Below are positions 53,447 through 61,430 of a stretch of 64,000 nt of DNA, piece after piece. The notes beneath the pieces were generated by a model. It was not told where the DNA came from and ran no database searches. It saw only the letters and a program-made list of their open reading frames with translations. Each line of letters starts with the position of its first letter. Position 1 is the stretch's first letter. This DNA comes from Nocardia amikacinitolerans NBRC 108937 (GTDB lineage: Bacteria; Actinomycetota; Actinomycetes; Mycobacteriales; Mycobacteriaceae), in contig NZ_BDAU01000012.1 of assembly GCF_001612615.1 (NCBI RefSeq), positions 124,001 to 188,000 of the forward strand. Direction: 5' to 3'. The translations under genes were made by a program, and so were the position numbers.

Positions 53447-54115
53447 GTGGCAAACCCAGGTCCCGGCCGTCCCCGTCTGGAACAGCGACCCCGCCGCGGC
53501 CATACGCCGCGCGCCGAGATCCTGGACGCGGCAGGCGAATTGTTCACCACCAAGGGCTACGCCAATACGTCCACGAGGGCGGTGGCCGACGCGGTCGGAA
53601 TCCGTCAGGCCTCGCTGTACCACCACTTCGCCGCCAAGGACGACATCCTCGACGCGCTGCTCACCGAAACCATCGCCACCCCACTGGAACTCGCCGAGCG
53701 ACTGCGCGCCGAAGCCGAACCCGCGCCAACCCGGCTCTACGCGCTGGCCTGGTACGACGTGCGCCAGCTCTGCGCGGCGCGCTGGAATCTCGGTGCCCTG
53801 TACCTGCTTCCCGAGCTGCGCACCAAGCGCTTCGCGGCGTTTCGCCTTCGTCGCGACGAATTGCGCGGGCACTACGAGACATTGGCCGAGGCGGTGATCG
53901 AAGGCGCGGGCGCGGCGGGCATTCCGGGCGCGGAGGTTCTGCCGTTCCGGCTCGTGGAGACGGTGATCAGCATCCGGTCCGACGAGGGCAGCGCGCCCGC
54001 CTACGCCGAGCAGACCATTCCGGACGCCGCGCTGCGCATGCTCGGCTGGACCGGAGACCTGGAGGAGGCGCGCGCCGACGCGGCCGTTCTGTTGGAACGG
54101 CTCGCCGAGGGCTGA
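53447..54115 (+). CDS. TetR family regulator of the permease/UAAP operon
   Basis: The protein is 222 aa from GTG 53447 (VANPGPGRPRLE). The longer reading from 53390 overlaps the promoter and lacks family similarity. The HTH is at residues about 35-75 (TRAVADAVGIRQASLYHHFAAKDDILDALL). A long C-terminal domain follows (AWYDVRQLCAARWNLGALYLLPELRTKRF). It is divergent from the permease operon with a perfect GTTTCTGTCA palindrome between them, so it should repress that operon and itself. The inducer is unknown. Confidence 0.87.
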   Translation: MANPGPGRPRLEQRPRRGHTPRAEILDAAGELFTTKGYANTSTRAVADAVGIRQASLYHHFAAKDDILDALLTETIATPLELAERLRAEAEPAPTRLYALAWYDVRQLCAARWNLGALYLLPELRTKRFAAFRLRRDELRGHYETLAEAVIEGAGAAGIPGAEVLPFRLVETVISIRSDEGSAPAYAEQTIPDAALRMLGWTGDLEEARADAAVLLERLAEG

Positions 54116-54125
54116 GACGGGCGGG

Positions 54126-55571
54126 TCAGCCCTTGCCGCGACCCGCCTTGAAACCGAAGTCCCAGTTGTACATTCGCGCGATCTCCATGACACCCGCGCC
54201 GGGCCTGCCCGCGGGCGGGCGGATGAAGGTGCCCTCGCGGCGGACCACCAGCTCGCCGTTGATGTTCTCGATGTGCGCGAGCACCGCGTCCCGCGAGTCG
54301 TCCATGCAGCCGTCGAGCGTCATCTCGATCGGCGGGCAGTTCAACGGATACAGCGTCGCGGTGGCCTGGACGCCGCGGAAATCGTTGGCGCCCTCGTAGA
54401 TCGAGGTGAACACCAAAATTCGGCGGAACTGCGCGGTGAAATCCAGGTTGATGTCCAGGTTCTCGCCGGTGGCGCTGCCGCCCGTGCGGTCGTCCTGGTC
54501 CAGCCGGATGAACGGCGGGCGGTCCAGCGCGCCGAACGAACGGTCGAGTGCGCGCACCGAACCGATGCGTCCGTCGGCCAGCTCGAAGAAGCAGCTGAGG
54601 TCCAGATCCAGCCCGCCGCCGCCGCGCCGCCTGCCGAACAGGCCGCCGCCGCGGTGGGATTGACTGGTCCAGTTCAGGTTCACCCGCATGGTGCCGCCGG
54701 TCGCGCCCTGCTTGGTGAGCGAGACCGAGGGCGCTTCCTTGGTGAGCGAGATCTTGCTCATGTTCACCGGCGCGCCACCGCCTTGCGGGGGCGGCGGGGG
54801 CGCGTACTGCTGCTGCGGAGGCGGAGGCGCGTACTGCGGCTGGGGTGGCGGGGGTGCGTACTGCTGCTGCGCGAATTGCGTTGGCGGCGGCGCGTATTGC
54901 TGCGGGGGCGGCGGCGGTGCGTACTGCTGTTGCGGCGGAGCGTACGGCTGCTGCTGCGGCGGAGCGTACTGCTGCGGCGGCGCGAACTGCTGGGTCGGCG
55001 CGGGCGGCGGTGTCTGCTGAGCGGGCGGCGTGGGCTGCTGTGCCGCGGGCGCCGGATCGTCGTCGACGGAGATGCCGAAATCGGTCGCCAGACCGGCCAG
55101 CCCGGAGGCGTAGCCCTGACCCACCGCGCGGAACTTCCACGCGCCCTGGCGGCGGTACAGCTCGCCGAGCACGAACGCGGTCTCGGTGGTGGCGCCGGTG
55201 CTGTCGAAGCGCGCCACCTCGGCGCCGGTCGCGGCATCCAGCACCCGCACGTAGAGGCCCTGGAACTGGCCAAAGGTGCCGCCGTCGGCGGATGCCGCGA
55301 TGACGACAGTCTCGACCTGGGGTTCGACCTGCGCCAGCTGCACCGACAGCACGTCGAGGACCGTCGGGCCCTGCTGTTTGCCCTCGTGCCGGACCGCGCC
55401 CGACGGGTGCAGCGGCTGGTTGTAGAAAACGAAGTCGTTGTCGGAGCGGACCTTACCGCCGACCAGCAACAGGGCCGAAGCATCCGCGTCCGGGATTCCA
55501 GGGCCCGACTGCCACCCCAGCTCGATGCGGACCGCGGACATCGGCACCGCAACGTTGGCGCCCTTCATCAT
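54126..55571 (-). CDS. Tandem TerD domain protein with Pro/Gln-rich linker
   Basis: The protein is 481 aa from ATG 55571 (MMKGANVAVP). The first TerD domain is at residues about 1-165 (VRIELGWQSGPGIPDADASALLL, DNDFVFYNQPLHPSGAV, VVIAAS). A low-complexity linker of about 100 residues follows, made of QYAPP/PPQQ repeats. The second TerD domain follows (ISLTKEAPSVSLTKQ ... LDLDLSCFFELADG ... DDRTGGSATGENLDINL). TerD proteins bind calcium and take part in tellurite and phage stress responses. Here no other ter genes are adjacent. The linker is encoded by imprecise repeats rich in GCGTACTGC-like units on the + strand. Confidence 0.88.
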   Translation of the reverse strand: MMKGANVAVPMSAVRIELGWQSGPGIPDADASALLLVGGKVRSDNDFVFYNQPLHPSGAVRHEGKQQGPTVLDVLSVQLAQVEPQVETVVIAASADGGTFGQFQGLYVRVLDAATGAEVARFDSTGATTETAFVLGELYRRQGAWKFRAVGQGYASGLAGLATDFGISVDDDPAPAAQQPTPPAQQTPPPAPTQQFAPPQQYAPPQQQPYAPPQQQYAPPPPPQQYAPPPTQFAQQQYAPPPPQPQYAPPPPQQQYAPPPPPQGGGAPVNMSKISLTKEAPSVSLTKQGATGGTMRVNLNWTSQSHRGGGLFGRRRGGGGLDLDLSCFFELADGRIGSVRALDRSFGALDRPPFIRLDQDDRTGGSATGENLDINLDFTAQFRRILVFTSIYEGANDFRGVQATATLYPLNCPPIEMTLDGCMDDSRDAVLAHIENINGELVVRREGTFIRPPAGRPGAGVMEIARMYNWDFGFKAGRGKG

Positions 55572-55658
55572 CGACACAGCAGTCAACGTATACGACGCGG
55601 GTGGTGCTCGTCATCCGTGTTCGGCGCCAGGGCGGGGATCGATTCGTGCGCGCACGGT

Positions 55659-56189
55659 TCAGCGCGTGGGCGGGGCGATGTTCCAGTGCGCGTTCAGCGC
55701 GCCCGCGATCTCCGGCAGCACCGTCACCGGAACCCGCTTGTGGCGCAACATCTCCCGGATCTGCTTGACCTGGTCGCGTTTGCGCAGGTCGTAGGCGCCG
55801 GAAACCGGCCGGACCACCGGCGGGATGGACAACAGCACCAGTTCGCCGTGCCGCTCGTCGCCGCCCGACAGATCGAGCGCCAGCGACCAGCGCGCCCGCT
55901 CGTCCAGCGTGAAGCGGCCCGCGACCACCCGGTCCCAATCGATGCTCGACTCCGCCCACGGCGTGCGGCGATAGATCGCGCCCTCGGTGAGCACGATCGC
56001 GTCGCGCCCGAAGAGCGCGACCAGGAGCGCGATGCCCGCGACCGCGCCCGCGAGCAGGCCGGTGAACACCCGGTTCAGCCCGAATCCGGTGACGATCGCC
56101 GCGCACACGAGAACGGTCACCGCGATGCCGAGCATGCCGTAGAGCATCGCTCGCCGAGTCGGGACCACACCCGCGCGCACCATCGTCAT
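55659..56189 (-). CDS. PH-like domain membrane protein
   Basis: The protein is 176 aa from ATG 56189, with AGGAGG 8 nt upstream. Two membrane helices (MLYGMLGIAVTVLVCAAIVTGF and VFTGLLAGAVAGIALLVALFG) are followed by a soluble bacterial PH-like domain (EGAIYRRTPWAESSIDWDRVVAGRFTLDERARWSLALDLSGG). The function of this class is unknown. It stands in the same direction as the TerD and encapsulin genes, with separate spacing, so it probably has its own promoter. Confidence 0.75.
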   Translation of the reverse strand: MTMVRAGVVPTRRAMLYGMLGIAVTVLVCAAIVTGFGLNRVFTGLLAGAVAGIALLVALFGRDAIVLTEGAIYRRTPWAESSIDWDRVVAGRFTLDERARWSLALDLSGGDERHGELVLLSIPPVVRPVSGAYDLRKRDQVKQIREMLRHKRVPVTVLPEIAGALNAHWNIAPPTR

Positions 56190-56279
56190 ACCGTCGCACC
56201 TCCTCGCAACTACGGGCTCACCGTACCCGCCCGCCCACCGGCCCGACCCGCGGCCGACAGAGCGCCGGTGCCCGCCTTG

Positions 56280-56342
56280 CCACACAGGTATCACACGGTT
56301 CACACAGGCGGTGCCTATGTGGACCGTGTGGAACTTCTGTGG
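56280..56342. repeat. Long imperfect stem-loop downstream of the encapsulin gene
   Basis: Two 30-nt arms (56280-56309 and 56313-56342) with a 3-nt loop are complementary at about 23 of 30 positions and rich in CACACGG/CCGTGTG. It lies between the encapsulin stop and the PH-protein start. It could be a terminator, a 5' leader structure or a degraded repeat. Confidence 0.55.
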
Positions 56343-56394
56343 CAACCATCCGCACCGCGCGGCGCGGTGCGGTGGTCGGGTGTGGTGGGAGGCG

Positions 56395-57195
56395 TCAGGC
56401 GCGTAGTGCGACCGCGGCCTCCGCGGTGTGGACCAGGAATTGCAGGCTCTGTTGGAAGTAGAGCCGCACGGAGTCGGCGTCGTGCGAGAGGTAGCCGATG
56501 GAGAGGTCCTGGCCGAGGCTGAGGTCGAAGTCGCCGCCGCGGGTGGTCAGCACGAACGCGCCGTCGATGGCCGGGGCCCAGATGATCTCGCCCTCGGGGA
56601 CCAGGCGTTCGATGTGGGTGCGGATCATGTGGCCGTGGTCGGAGGTCTCGCTCACCGCGGTGTACAGGTCGGCGCTCAGCAGCACCGAGTACGGTCCGTC
56701 GACACCGGCCAGGCGCAGCGCGCTCAGCGCCTGGGCGACGGCCTCCGGGACCAGGCGCGGGTCCTCGGGCACCTGGATCGGCTCGTTCGACGAGCTCGCG
56801 CGGATGCCGGTGATGCTCGCACCGGCGTAGCCCTCGAAGATGGCGCGGTCCTCGGCGAAGGCGATGCGCCGCGCGGCCTCCTTCACCGGATCCAGATCGG
56901 TGTCCTTGGCGCCGCGCTCCACGTTGTCGAGTTCCTCGCGGGAGAGCGTGAACGGCACCCGCAGCTCGACCAGCGGCGCGACGACGCGCTGGCGCGCCTG
57001 CACGCCCTCGTCCGGCGCGGCGATCGGGGTGGTGCGGCCGAGGCCGACGGCGGAGTAGTCGGTGCCGTGCGGGCCGGACACGTCGACCACCCGGCGGCCC
57101 GCGATGTGCCGCTTGAAGGTGCGGGTCGCCTCTTCCTCGATCGCCGTCCATGCCTCGGAGGTGATCGGCGCGAGTTCGCGATGGAGGTTGTTCAC
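56395..57195 (-). CDS. Encapsulin nanocompartment shell protein (family 1)
   Basis: This 266-aa HK97-fold shell protein has NNLHRELAPITSEAWTAIEEEATRTFKRHIAGRRVVDV at the start, SAVGLGRT, RVVAPLVELRVPFTLSREELDNVERGAKDTDLDPV, GYAGASITGI, and an FLVHTAEAAVAL end. It self-assembles into a cargo-loaded capsid. The GTG at 57195 was chosen: AAAGGAG lies 5 nt upstream and it overlaps the DyP stop by 4 nt (GTGA), which means coupled translation. A longer open reading frame extending upstream over the DyP gene is only a shadow. The cargo is the adjacent DyP peroxidase. Confidence 0.95.
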   Translation of the reverse strand: MNNLHRELAPITSEAWTAIEEEATRTFKRHIAGRRVVDVSGPHGTDYSAVGLGRTTPIAAPDEGVQARQRVVAPLVELRVPFTLSREELDNVERGAKDTDLDPVKEAARRIAFAEDRAIFEGYAGASITGIRASSSNEPIQVPEDPRLVPEAVAQALSALRLAGVDGPYSVLLSADLYTAVSETSDHGHMIRTHIERLVPEGEIIWAPAIDGAFVLTTRGGDFDLSLGQDLSIGYLSHDADSVRLYFQQSLQFLVHTAEAAVALRA

Positions 57196-58232
57196 GGAAT
57201 GCTCCTTTTCAACGTGCCGATACCGAGTGAGCCGTCGCCCGCCACTGCGGACATACCAACGTCGTTGCGTGGCAAAGATTCCTCGCCCGTCTCCGGTGGC
57301 GGCGGAAGCTCGTCGAAGAAGTCCAGCGGCGGCGCGAAGAACAGTGTGCCGGTGACCGCGACCGAGAAATCCAGAATCCGGTCGTAGGCCGCCTCTTCGG
57401 TGCCCTCGAACATCCGCGAGAGCATGGTCTCGGTGACGCTCGGGGTGGCCGCGTACGCGATGTAGTAGGTGCCGAACTGGCCCTCGCGTACGCTGCCGAA
57501 CGGCATGTTGGCGCGCACGATCTGTCGTTCGGTGCCGTCCGCGTCGACCAGGGTGTTCACCGCGACGTGCGAATCGGCGGGCTTGTCCTCGTCGGAGAGC
57601 TCGAAATCGTCCAGCTTGGTGCGGCCGATGATCTTCTCCTGCTGCTCGACCGTCAGCGCGCGCCATTCGTCGAGCGGATGCAGATACTTCTGCACGACAA
57701 CGTAACTGCCACCGGCGAATTCGGGATCCTCGTCGCCGACCAGCGCGGCGCCGATCGCGGCCGAACCCTCCGGATTCTCGGTGCCGTCCACGAAGCCGAG
57801 CAGATCGCGCTGCTCGAAATAACGGAAGCCGACGGTCTCGTCGACGATGGTCGCCGCGCCCGCGAGCCGGTCGCCGATCACCATCGCCAGCTCGAAGCAT
57901 GCGTCGTGCACCTCGGACCTGATGTGGAACAGCAGATCGCCCGGCGTCGACGGCGCCCGGTGGTGTTCGCCGACGAACTCGCGCAGCGGATGCAGCTCGG
58001 CGGGGCGCGGCCCGGCGAACAGGCGGTCCCACGCGTCCGAGCCGATCGAGGTCACACAGCTCAATCCGGCGCCGGGCAATCGAAAACCGACCGAACGGCG
58101 CAAACCGGGCATATCGGCGAGCAGATCGCGCACCGTCGCCTCGCCACCCTCGTCGATGGTGGCGACGAGGAAGATCGCGGCCGGCGTGAGCGGTTCGAGG
58201 ATCGGCTGCGGCTCACCCATGAGCTCGAGCAT
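57192..58232 (-). CDS. DyP-type heme peroxidase, encapsulin cargo
   Basis: This 346-aa dye-decolorising peroxidase has GFVDGTENPEG (the GxxDG motif with catalytic Asp), ADSHVAVN with the proximal heme His, and IVRANMPFG with the distal Arg. The C-terminus is a Pro/Ser-poor linker ending in DGSLGIGTLKRSIP, the conserved encapsulin targeting peptide of actinobacterial DyPs. It is therefore expected inside the shell made by the next gene. The start is ATG 58232 (MLELMGEPQ); ATG 58217 is also possible. It is cotranscribed with the encapsulin. Confidence 0.94.
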   Translation of the reverse strand: MLELMGEPQPILEPLTPAAIFLVATIDEGGEATVRDLLADMPGLRRSVGFRLPGAGLSCVTSIGSDAWDRLFAGPRPAELHPLREFVGEHHRAPSTPGDLLFHIRSEVHDACFELAMVIGDRLAGAATIVDETVGFRYFEQRDLLGFVDGTENPEGSAAIGAALVGDEDPEFAGGSYVVVQKYLHPLDEWRALTVEQQEKIIGRTKLDDFELSDEDKPADSHVAVNTLVDADGTERQIVRANMPFGSVREGQFGTYYIAYAATPSVTETMLSRMFEGTEEAAYDRILDFSVAVTGTLFFAPPLDFFDELPPPPETGEESLPRNDVGMSAVAGDGSLGIGTLKRSIP

Positions 58233-58233
58233 A

Positions 58234-58262
58234 TTGGCGCGCTGCCGCGCGCGTGTTCGCGG
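58234..58262. repeat. Direct repeat, copy 1
   Basis: A 29-bp GC-rich unit beginning TTGGCGCGCTG and ending GTGTTCGCGG, directly upstream of the DyP start. It differs from copy 2 at one base. Confidence 0.75.
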
Positions 58263-58271
58263 GCTGTGTTT

Positions 58272-58300
58272 TTGGCGCGCTGGCGCGCGCGTGTTCGCGG
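58272..58300. repeat. Direct repeat, copy 2
   Basis: The same 29-bp unit as at 58234-58262, with one mismatch. Its end forms part of the large stem-loop that follows. Confidence 0.75.
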
Positions 58301-58385
58301 CCTTTTATGTCTCGCTGCCCAGCGGTCGAGACTCGCGACTGCGTCGCATGCGCTTCGACCGCTGGGCAGCGAGACGGCCGCGAAC
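58293..58385. repeat. Large cruciform-forming inverted repeat
   Basis: Perfect 21-bp inner arms (58309-58329 and 58355-58375) are flanked by perfect 10-bp outer arms GTTCGCGGCC/GGCCGCGAAC (58293-58302 and 58376-58385), with a one-sided 6-nt TTTTAT bulge. The 25-nt loop holds its own small hairpin (GCGAC-TGC-GTCGC). It lies between the DyP promoter and the cupin stop. It could be a terminator for the cupin gene or a palindromic mobile element. Confidence 0.75.
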
Positions 58386-58469
58386 GGGCTCGTAAGACTC
58401 GCCCTGGGGGTGGTTGGTAGGGCGTTGACGGCACGTTTGTTTCCCGGCCCTGCCTGGCTCGTGTGTGCG

Positions 58470-58796
58470 CTACTTCGCGACGGTCAGCAGGAACGCGACG
58501 TCGTCGACGGCTTTCACGCTGTGCCGCGCCTTCGGGACGACGAGCAGGTCGCCCGCGGAGCCCTTCCATTCGTTGGCGCCGCTGATCAAGGTGAGGGTGC
58601 CGGTGAGCACCAGCAGGGTGGCGTCGCCCGCGTTGTCGTGTTCGGCGAGGCTCTGGCCCGCGGTGAGGCCGACGACGGTCTGGCGCAGCGTATGGGCGTG
58701 ACCGCCGTAGATGGTCTGCGAGCTGCGCCCGCTGGTGGCAGTTGCGGCCAATTTCAATTGCTGGCGAGCGACCGCGGTCAGGGATTTCTTGTCCAT
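58470..58796 (-). CDS. Cupin domain protein
   Basis: This 108-aa small beta-barrel protein has a single cupin core (TVVGLTAGQSLAEHDNAGDATLLVLTGTLTLISG ... GDLLVVPKARHSVKAVDDVAFLLTV). The motif His is present in AEHDN and again in ARHSV, so metal binding is possible. The start ATG 58796 has AAAGG 8 nt upstream. It is probably a metal-dependent small-molecule-binding or redox-linked protein. It is transcribed toward the DyP-encapsulin pair but is separated from it by the large inverted repeat. Confidence 0.85.
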   Translation of the reverse strand: MDKKSLTAVARQQLKLAATATSGRSSQTIYGGHAHTLRQTVVGLTAGQSLAEHDNAGDATLLVLTGTLTLISGANEWKGSAGDLLVVPKARHSVKAVDDVAFLLTVAK

Positions 58797-58972
58797 GAGA
58801 CTGCCTTTCGCGTCACATCCGCCGGTGCAGGGCTGGTGTCACCGACTCTGGGCGCTCGGGCGGACGATGGTCCGCACCGCCGCTTAACTGGAGTATGCCC
58901 GACAGTGGCCGCCCGCGTGCCGGGTTTGCCCGGCCTGCCCCGTAGGCGGCGTGTTGCGGCGGGCGACCGCGG
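58797..58972. other. Intergenic region upstream of the cupin
   Basis: 176 bp between the folA stop and the cupin start. It holds the cupin promoter; no gene or clear repeat is seen. Confidence 0.5.
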
Positions 58973-59488
58973 TCAGTCGGCGGTGCGGCGCAGATACCGG
59001 CGGATGCGGAAGCGCAGGCCGGTCGTGGACGTGCGCCATTCCTCCGGCTCGTCCGCGTGCCATTCGGGACCGATGGTGGGCGCGTGCGCGTCGCCCTGGA
59101 CGCTGATCTCCACTTCGGTCACCAGCAGCTCGGTCGCGAAATCCATGGCGGCGCGGTAGATTTCGCCGCCGCCCGCGATCCACACCGGATCCGGCGCCGA
59201 GAGCTCGAGCGCCTCGGTCAGCGAACCAGCGCGTTCGGCGCCCGGCGCGGACCAGTGCGGCTGCCTGGTCACCACGATGTTGCGTCGCCCGGCCAGCGGG
59301 CGGAACTTGGTCGGCAGCGAATCCCAGGTGCGCCTGCCCATGATCACCGGGTGGCCCCAGGTCGCGGTGCGGAAGTTGGCCATGTCCTCGGGGACGCGCC
59401 AGGGGATGGTGTTCTCGAAGCCGATGACGCCGTCGGGAGTCTGGGCCCAGATCAGGCCGATGGTGCGGGTGCGCATCGCCGTACTCAC
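58973..59488 (-). CDS. folA: Dihydrofolate reductase
   Basis: This 171-aa DHFR reduces dihydrofolate to tetrahydrofolate with NADPH. Visible motifs are [28 protein letters not shown] (substrate site), [15 protein letters not shown] (cofactor site), and the [21 protein letters not shown] block. The GTG at 59488 overlaps the thyA stop by 4 nt (GTGA) and was chosen; the ATG at 59476 is an alternative. Following thyA in one operon is the usual actinobacterial arrangement, because ThyA produces the dihydrofolate that FolA recycles. Confidence 0.94.
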   Translation of the reverse strand: MSTAMRTRTIGLIWAQTPDGVIGFENTIPWRVPEDMANFRTATWGHPVIMGRRTWDSLPTKFRPLAGRRNIVVTRQPHWSAPGAERAGSLTEALELSAPDPVWIAGGGEIYRAAMDFATELLVTEVEISVQGDAHAPTIGPEWHADEPEEWRTSTTGLRFRIRRYLRRTAD

Positions 59489-60285
59489 ACCGCCACCGGC
59501 GCCTTGATGGCTGGATGATGTTGGTAGTCGACCACTTCGACGTCCTCGTAGGCGTAATCGAACAGGCTCGCCGCGCGGCGCAAGCGCAGCCGCGGGAACG
59601 GATACGGCTCGCGGCGCAGCTGCTCGGTGACCTGCTCGACGTGGTTGTCGTAGATGTGGCAGTCGCCGCCGGTCCAGATGAAGTCGCCGGGTTCGAGCCC
59701 GGTCTGCTGGGCAACCATGTGGGTGAGCAGCGCGTAGCTGGCGATGTTGAACGGCACGCCGAGGAACAGGTCCGCGCTGCGCTGGTACAGCTGGCAGGAC
59801 AGCTTCCCGTCGGCGACGTAGAACTGGAAGAACGCGTGGCAGGGCGCCAGCGCCATCTTGTCCAGCTCGGCGACGTTCCACGCGGAGACGATGATGCGGC
59901 GCGAATCCGGGTCGGTGCGCAAGGTGTCGAGCACCTGGCCGATCTGGTCGATGTGCGCGCCGTCCGGCGTCGGCCAGGAGCGCCACTGCACGCCGTAGAC
60001 GGGACCCAGCTCGCCATGCGGATCGGCCCACTCGTCCCAGATCGTCACGCCGTGCTCGCGCAGCCAGCCGACGTTCGAATCACCGCGCAGGAACCACAGC
60101 AGTTCGTACACGATCGACTTGAGGTGCACCTTCTTCGTGGTGATCAGCGGGAAGCCCGCCCCGAGGTCGTAGCGCAGCTGATGGCCGAACACGCTGCGGG
60201 TGCCGGTGCCGGTGCGATCCGCTTTCGCGGTCCCGGTCGCCAACACCAGGCGGAGCAAATCCTCGTACTGCGTATCCGTCGCCAC
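59485..60285 (-). CDS. thyA: Thymidylate synthase
   Basis: The protein is 266 aa from GTG 60285 ([12 protein letters not shown]). It methylates dUMP to dTMP using methylene-tetrahydrofolate. Motifs: [80 protein letters not shown] with the catalytic Cys, and [13 protein letters not shown]. It overlaps folA by 4 nt. A TTG 9 nt earlier is possible but less likely. Length agrees with mycobacterial ThyA. Confidence 0.96.
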   Translation of the reverse strand: MATDTQYEDLLRLVLATGTAKADRTGTGTRSVFGHQLRYDLGAGFPLITTKKVHLKSIVYELLWFLRGDSNVGWLREHGVTIWDEWADPHGELGPVYGVQWRSWPTPDGAHIDQIGQVLDTLRTDPDSRRIIVSAWNVAELDKMALAPCHAFFQFYVADGKLSCQLYQRSADLFLGVPFNIASYALLTHMVAQQTGLEPGDFIWTGGDCHIYDNHVEQVTEQLRREPYPFPRLRLRRAASLFDYAYEDVEVVDYQHHPAIKAPVAV

Positions 60286-60438
60286 GGTTGGCAAGCTTAC
60301 TTGTCCGTACCTGCGCGCCCGACCGCCTGTAGCGGGTCCGCCGACGTCGCGCGCCGTGCTCTCGACAAGGCGACCAAAGGTCACCTGTCGGCTGTCGGCC
60401 CCACCAAGTGTCACCTTTGTCGAGTTCCGTGGTCGGGT

Positions 60439-60485
60439 GTGCGGACTGCCGATGGGCGACTGAAGGTGACCTGTGGGGTGTCGGG
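60439..60485. repeat. 47-bp direct repeat, copy 1
   Basis: Identical to 60533-60579 over all 47 bp. It starts GTGCGGACTGCC and contains GAAGGTGACCTG. Confidence 0.9.
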
Positions 60486-60487
60486 CC

Positions 60488-60508
60488 GACCAAAGGTCAC
60501 CTTCGGTC
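60488..60508. repeat. Near-perfect 21-bp palindrome between the direct repeats
   Basis: GACC-N-AAGGT-N-ACCTT-N-GGTC with symmetric arms and three asymmetric positions. It sits between the two 47-bp copies. Confidence 0.7.
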
Positions 60509-60532
60509 GGGGTCGGCCGCTTCCGGGTGTGG

Positions 60533-60579
60533 GTGCGGACTGCCGATGGGCGACTGAAGGTGACCTGTGGGGTGTCGGG
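60533..60579. repeat. 47-bp direct repeat, copy 2
   Basis: Identical to 60439-60485, 94 bp apart start to start. Confidence 0.9.
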
Positions 60580-60645
60580 GCCGCTTTGGTCGGGGTCTGT
60601 GGGTGTGGGTGGGCGCGGGCGCGGGGGGCTGGCAAGCTTTCGGGC

Positions 60646-61386
60646 ATGCGCAAGCTCTTCGTGATCGGCATCGGTGCGGGTGACCCGGACCAGGTGACGG
60701 TGCAGGCGATCAAGGCCATGCGGCAGGTCGACACGTTCTTCGTGATCGCCAAGGGCGTCGAGAAACAGGAGCTGCTCGACGTGCGGACCGCGATCCTTGC
60801 CGAGCACGTCGAGCGGCCGTACCGGGTCGTGGAGATCACCGATCCGCCGCGCGATCGCGATCCGGCCGACTACCGCGGCGTCGTCGCGGACTGGCACGAG
60901 CGAAGGGCCACGCTGCTCGCGGAGGCCTTCGCGGCGGAGGACGGTGTCGGCGGGATTCTGGTGTGGGGTGATCCGTCGCTCTACGACAGCACCCTGCGCA
61001 TGGTGGAGCTGGTGCTGGACAGCGGGCGGACCACCTTCGACTACGAGGTGATCCCCGGCGTGACCAGTGCGCAGGCGCTGGCCGCGCGGCACCGCATGGT
61101 GCTGCACCGCATCGGCGAACCGGTGCACGTCACCACCGGACGACGCCTGCGCGAGGAGGGGCTCGGCCCCGGCTCGACCCTGGTCATGCTCGACGGTGAG
61201 TGCTCCTTCACCGAGCTGCCCGGCGACGACGTGCACATCTGGTGGGGCGCCTACCTCGGCATGCCGGACGAGGCGCTCGTCGCGGGACCGCTGCGCGCGG
61301 TGCAGGACGAGATCCTGGCGCGGCGGGCCGCGCTGCGTGAGCAGAAGGGCTGGATCATGGACATCTACCTGTTGCGTCGCGGCTGA
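60646..61386 (+). CDS. cobF: Precorrin-6A synthase (deacetylating)
   Basis: This 246-aa SAM-dependent tetrapyrrole methylase methylates C-1 of precorrin-5 with release of acetate, in the aerobic cobalamin pathway. Family marks are [20 protein letters not shown] at the N-terminus, the [19 protein letters not shown] block, [36 protein letters not shown], and VMLDGECSF. The start is ATG 60646, with no clear RBS (possibly leaderless). Other cob genes are not in the window. Confidence 0.92.
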   Translation: MRKLFVIGIGAGDPDQVTVQAIKAMRQVDTFFVIAKGVEKQELLDVRTAILAEHVERPYRVVEITDPPRDRDPADYRGVVADWHERRATLLAEAFAAEDGVGGILVWGDPSLYDSTLRMVELVLDSGRTTFDYEVIPGVTSAQALAARHRMVLHRIGEPVHVTTGRRLREEGLGPGSTLVMLDGECSFTELPGDDVHIWWGAYLGMPDEALVAGPLRAVQDEILARRAALREQKGWIMDIYLLRRG

Positions 61387-61430
61387 TCGTTCGACCAGGG
61401 GCTGTCGGTGGTCTTCAGTACCCTGGACCC

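Larger units (their letters stand above)
60286..60645. other. 360-bp intergenic region with repeated GGT(C/G)ACC elements
   Basis: No gene is supported. It is the divergent promoter region of thyA (-) and cobF (+). It holds a 47-bp direct repeat (60439-60485, 60533-60579), five AAGGT(C/G)ACC/GGTGACC-type cores, and a near palindrome around 60488-60508. Confidence 0.7.

Noticed and set aside
56395..58032. A 545-codon version of the encapsulin gene
   Set aside because: The upstream half is out-of-frame DyP sequence. The RBS and the GTGA overlap place the true start at 57195.
60360..60580. CRISPR array
   Set aside because: There are only two copies of the 47-bp repeat, no regular spacers and no cas genes. 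The repeats are GC-rich and contain GGTGACC cores.
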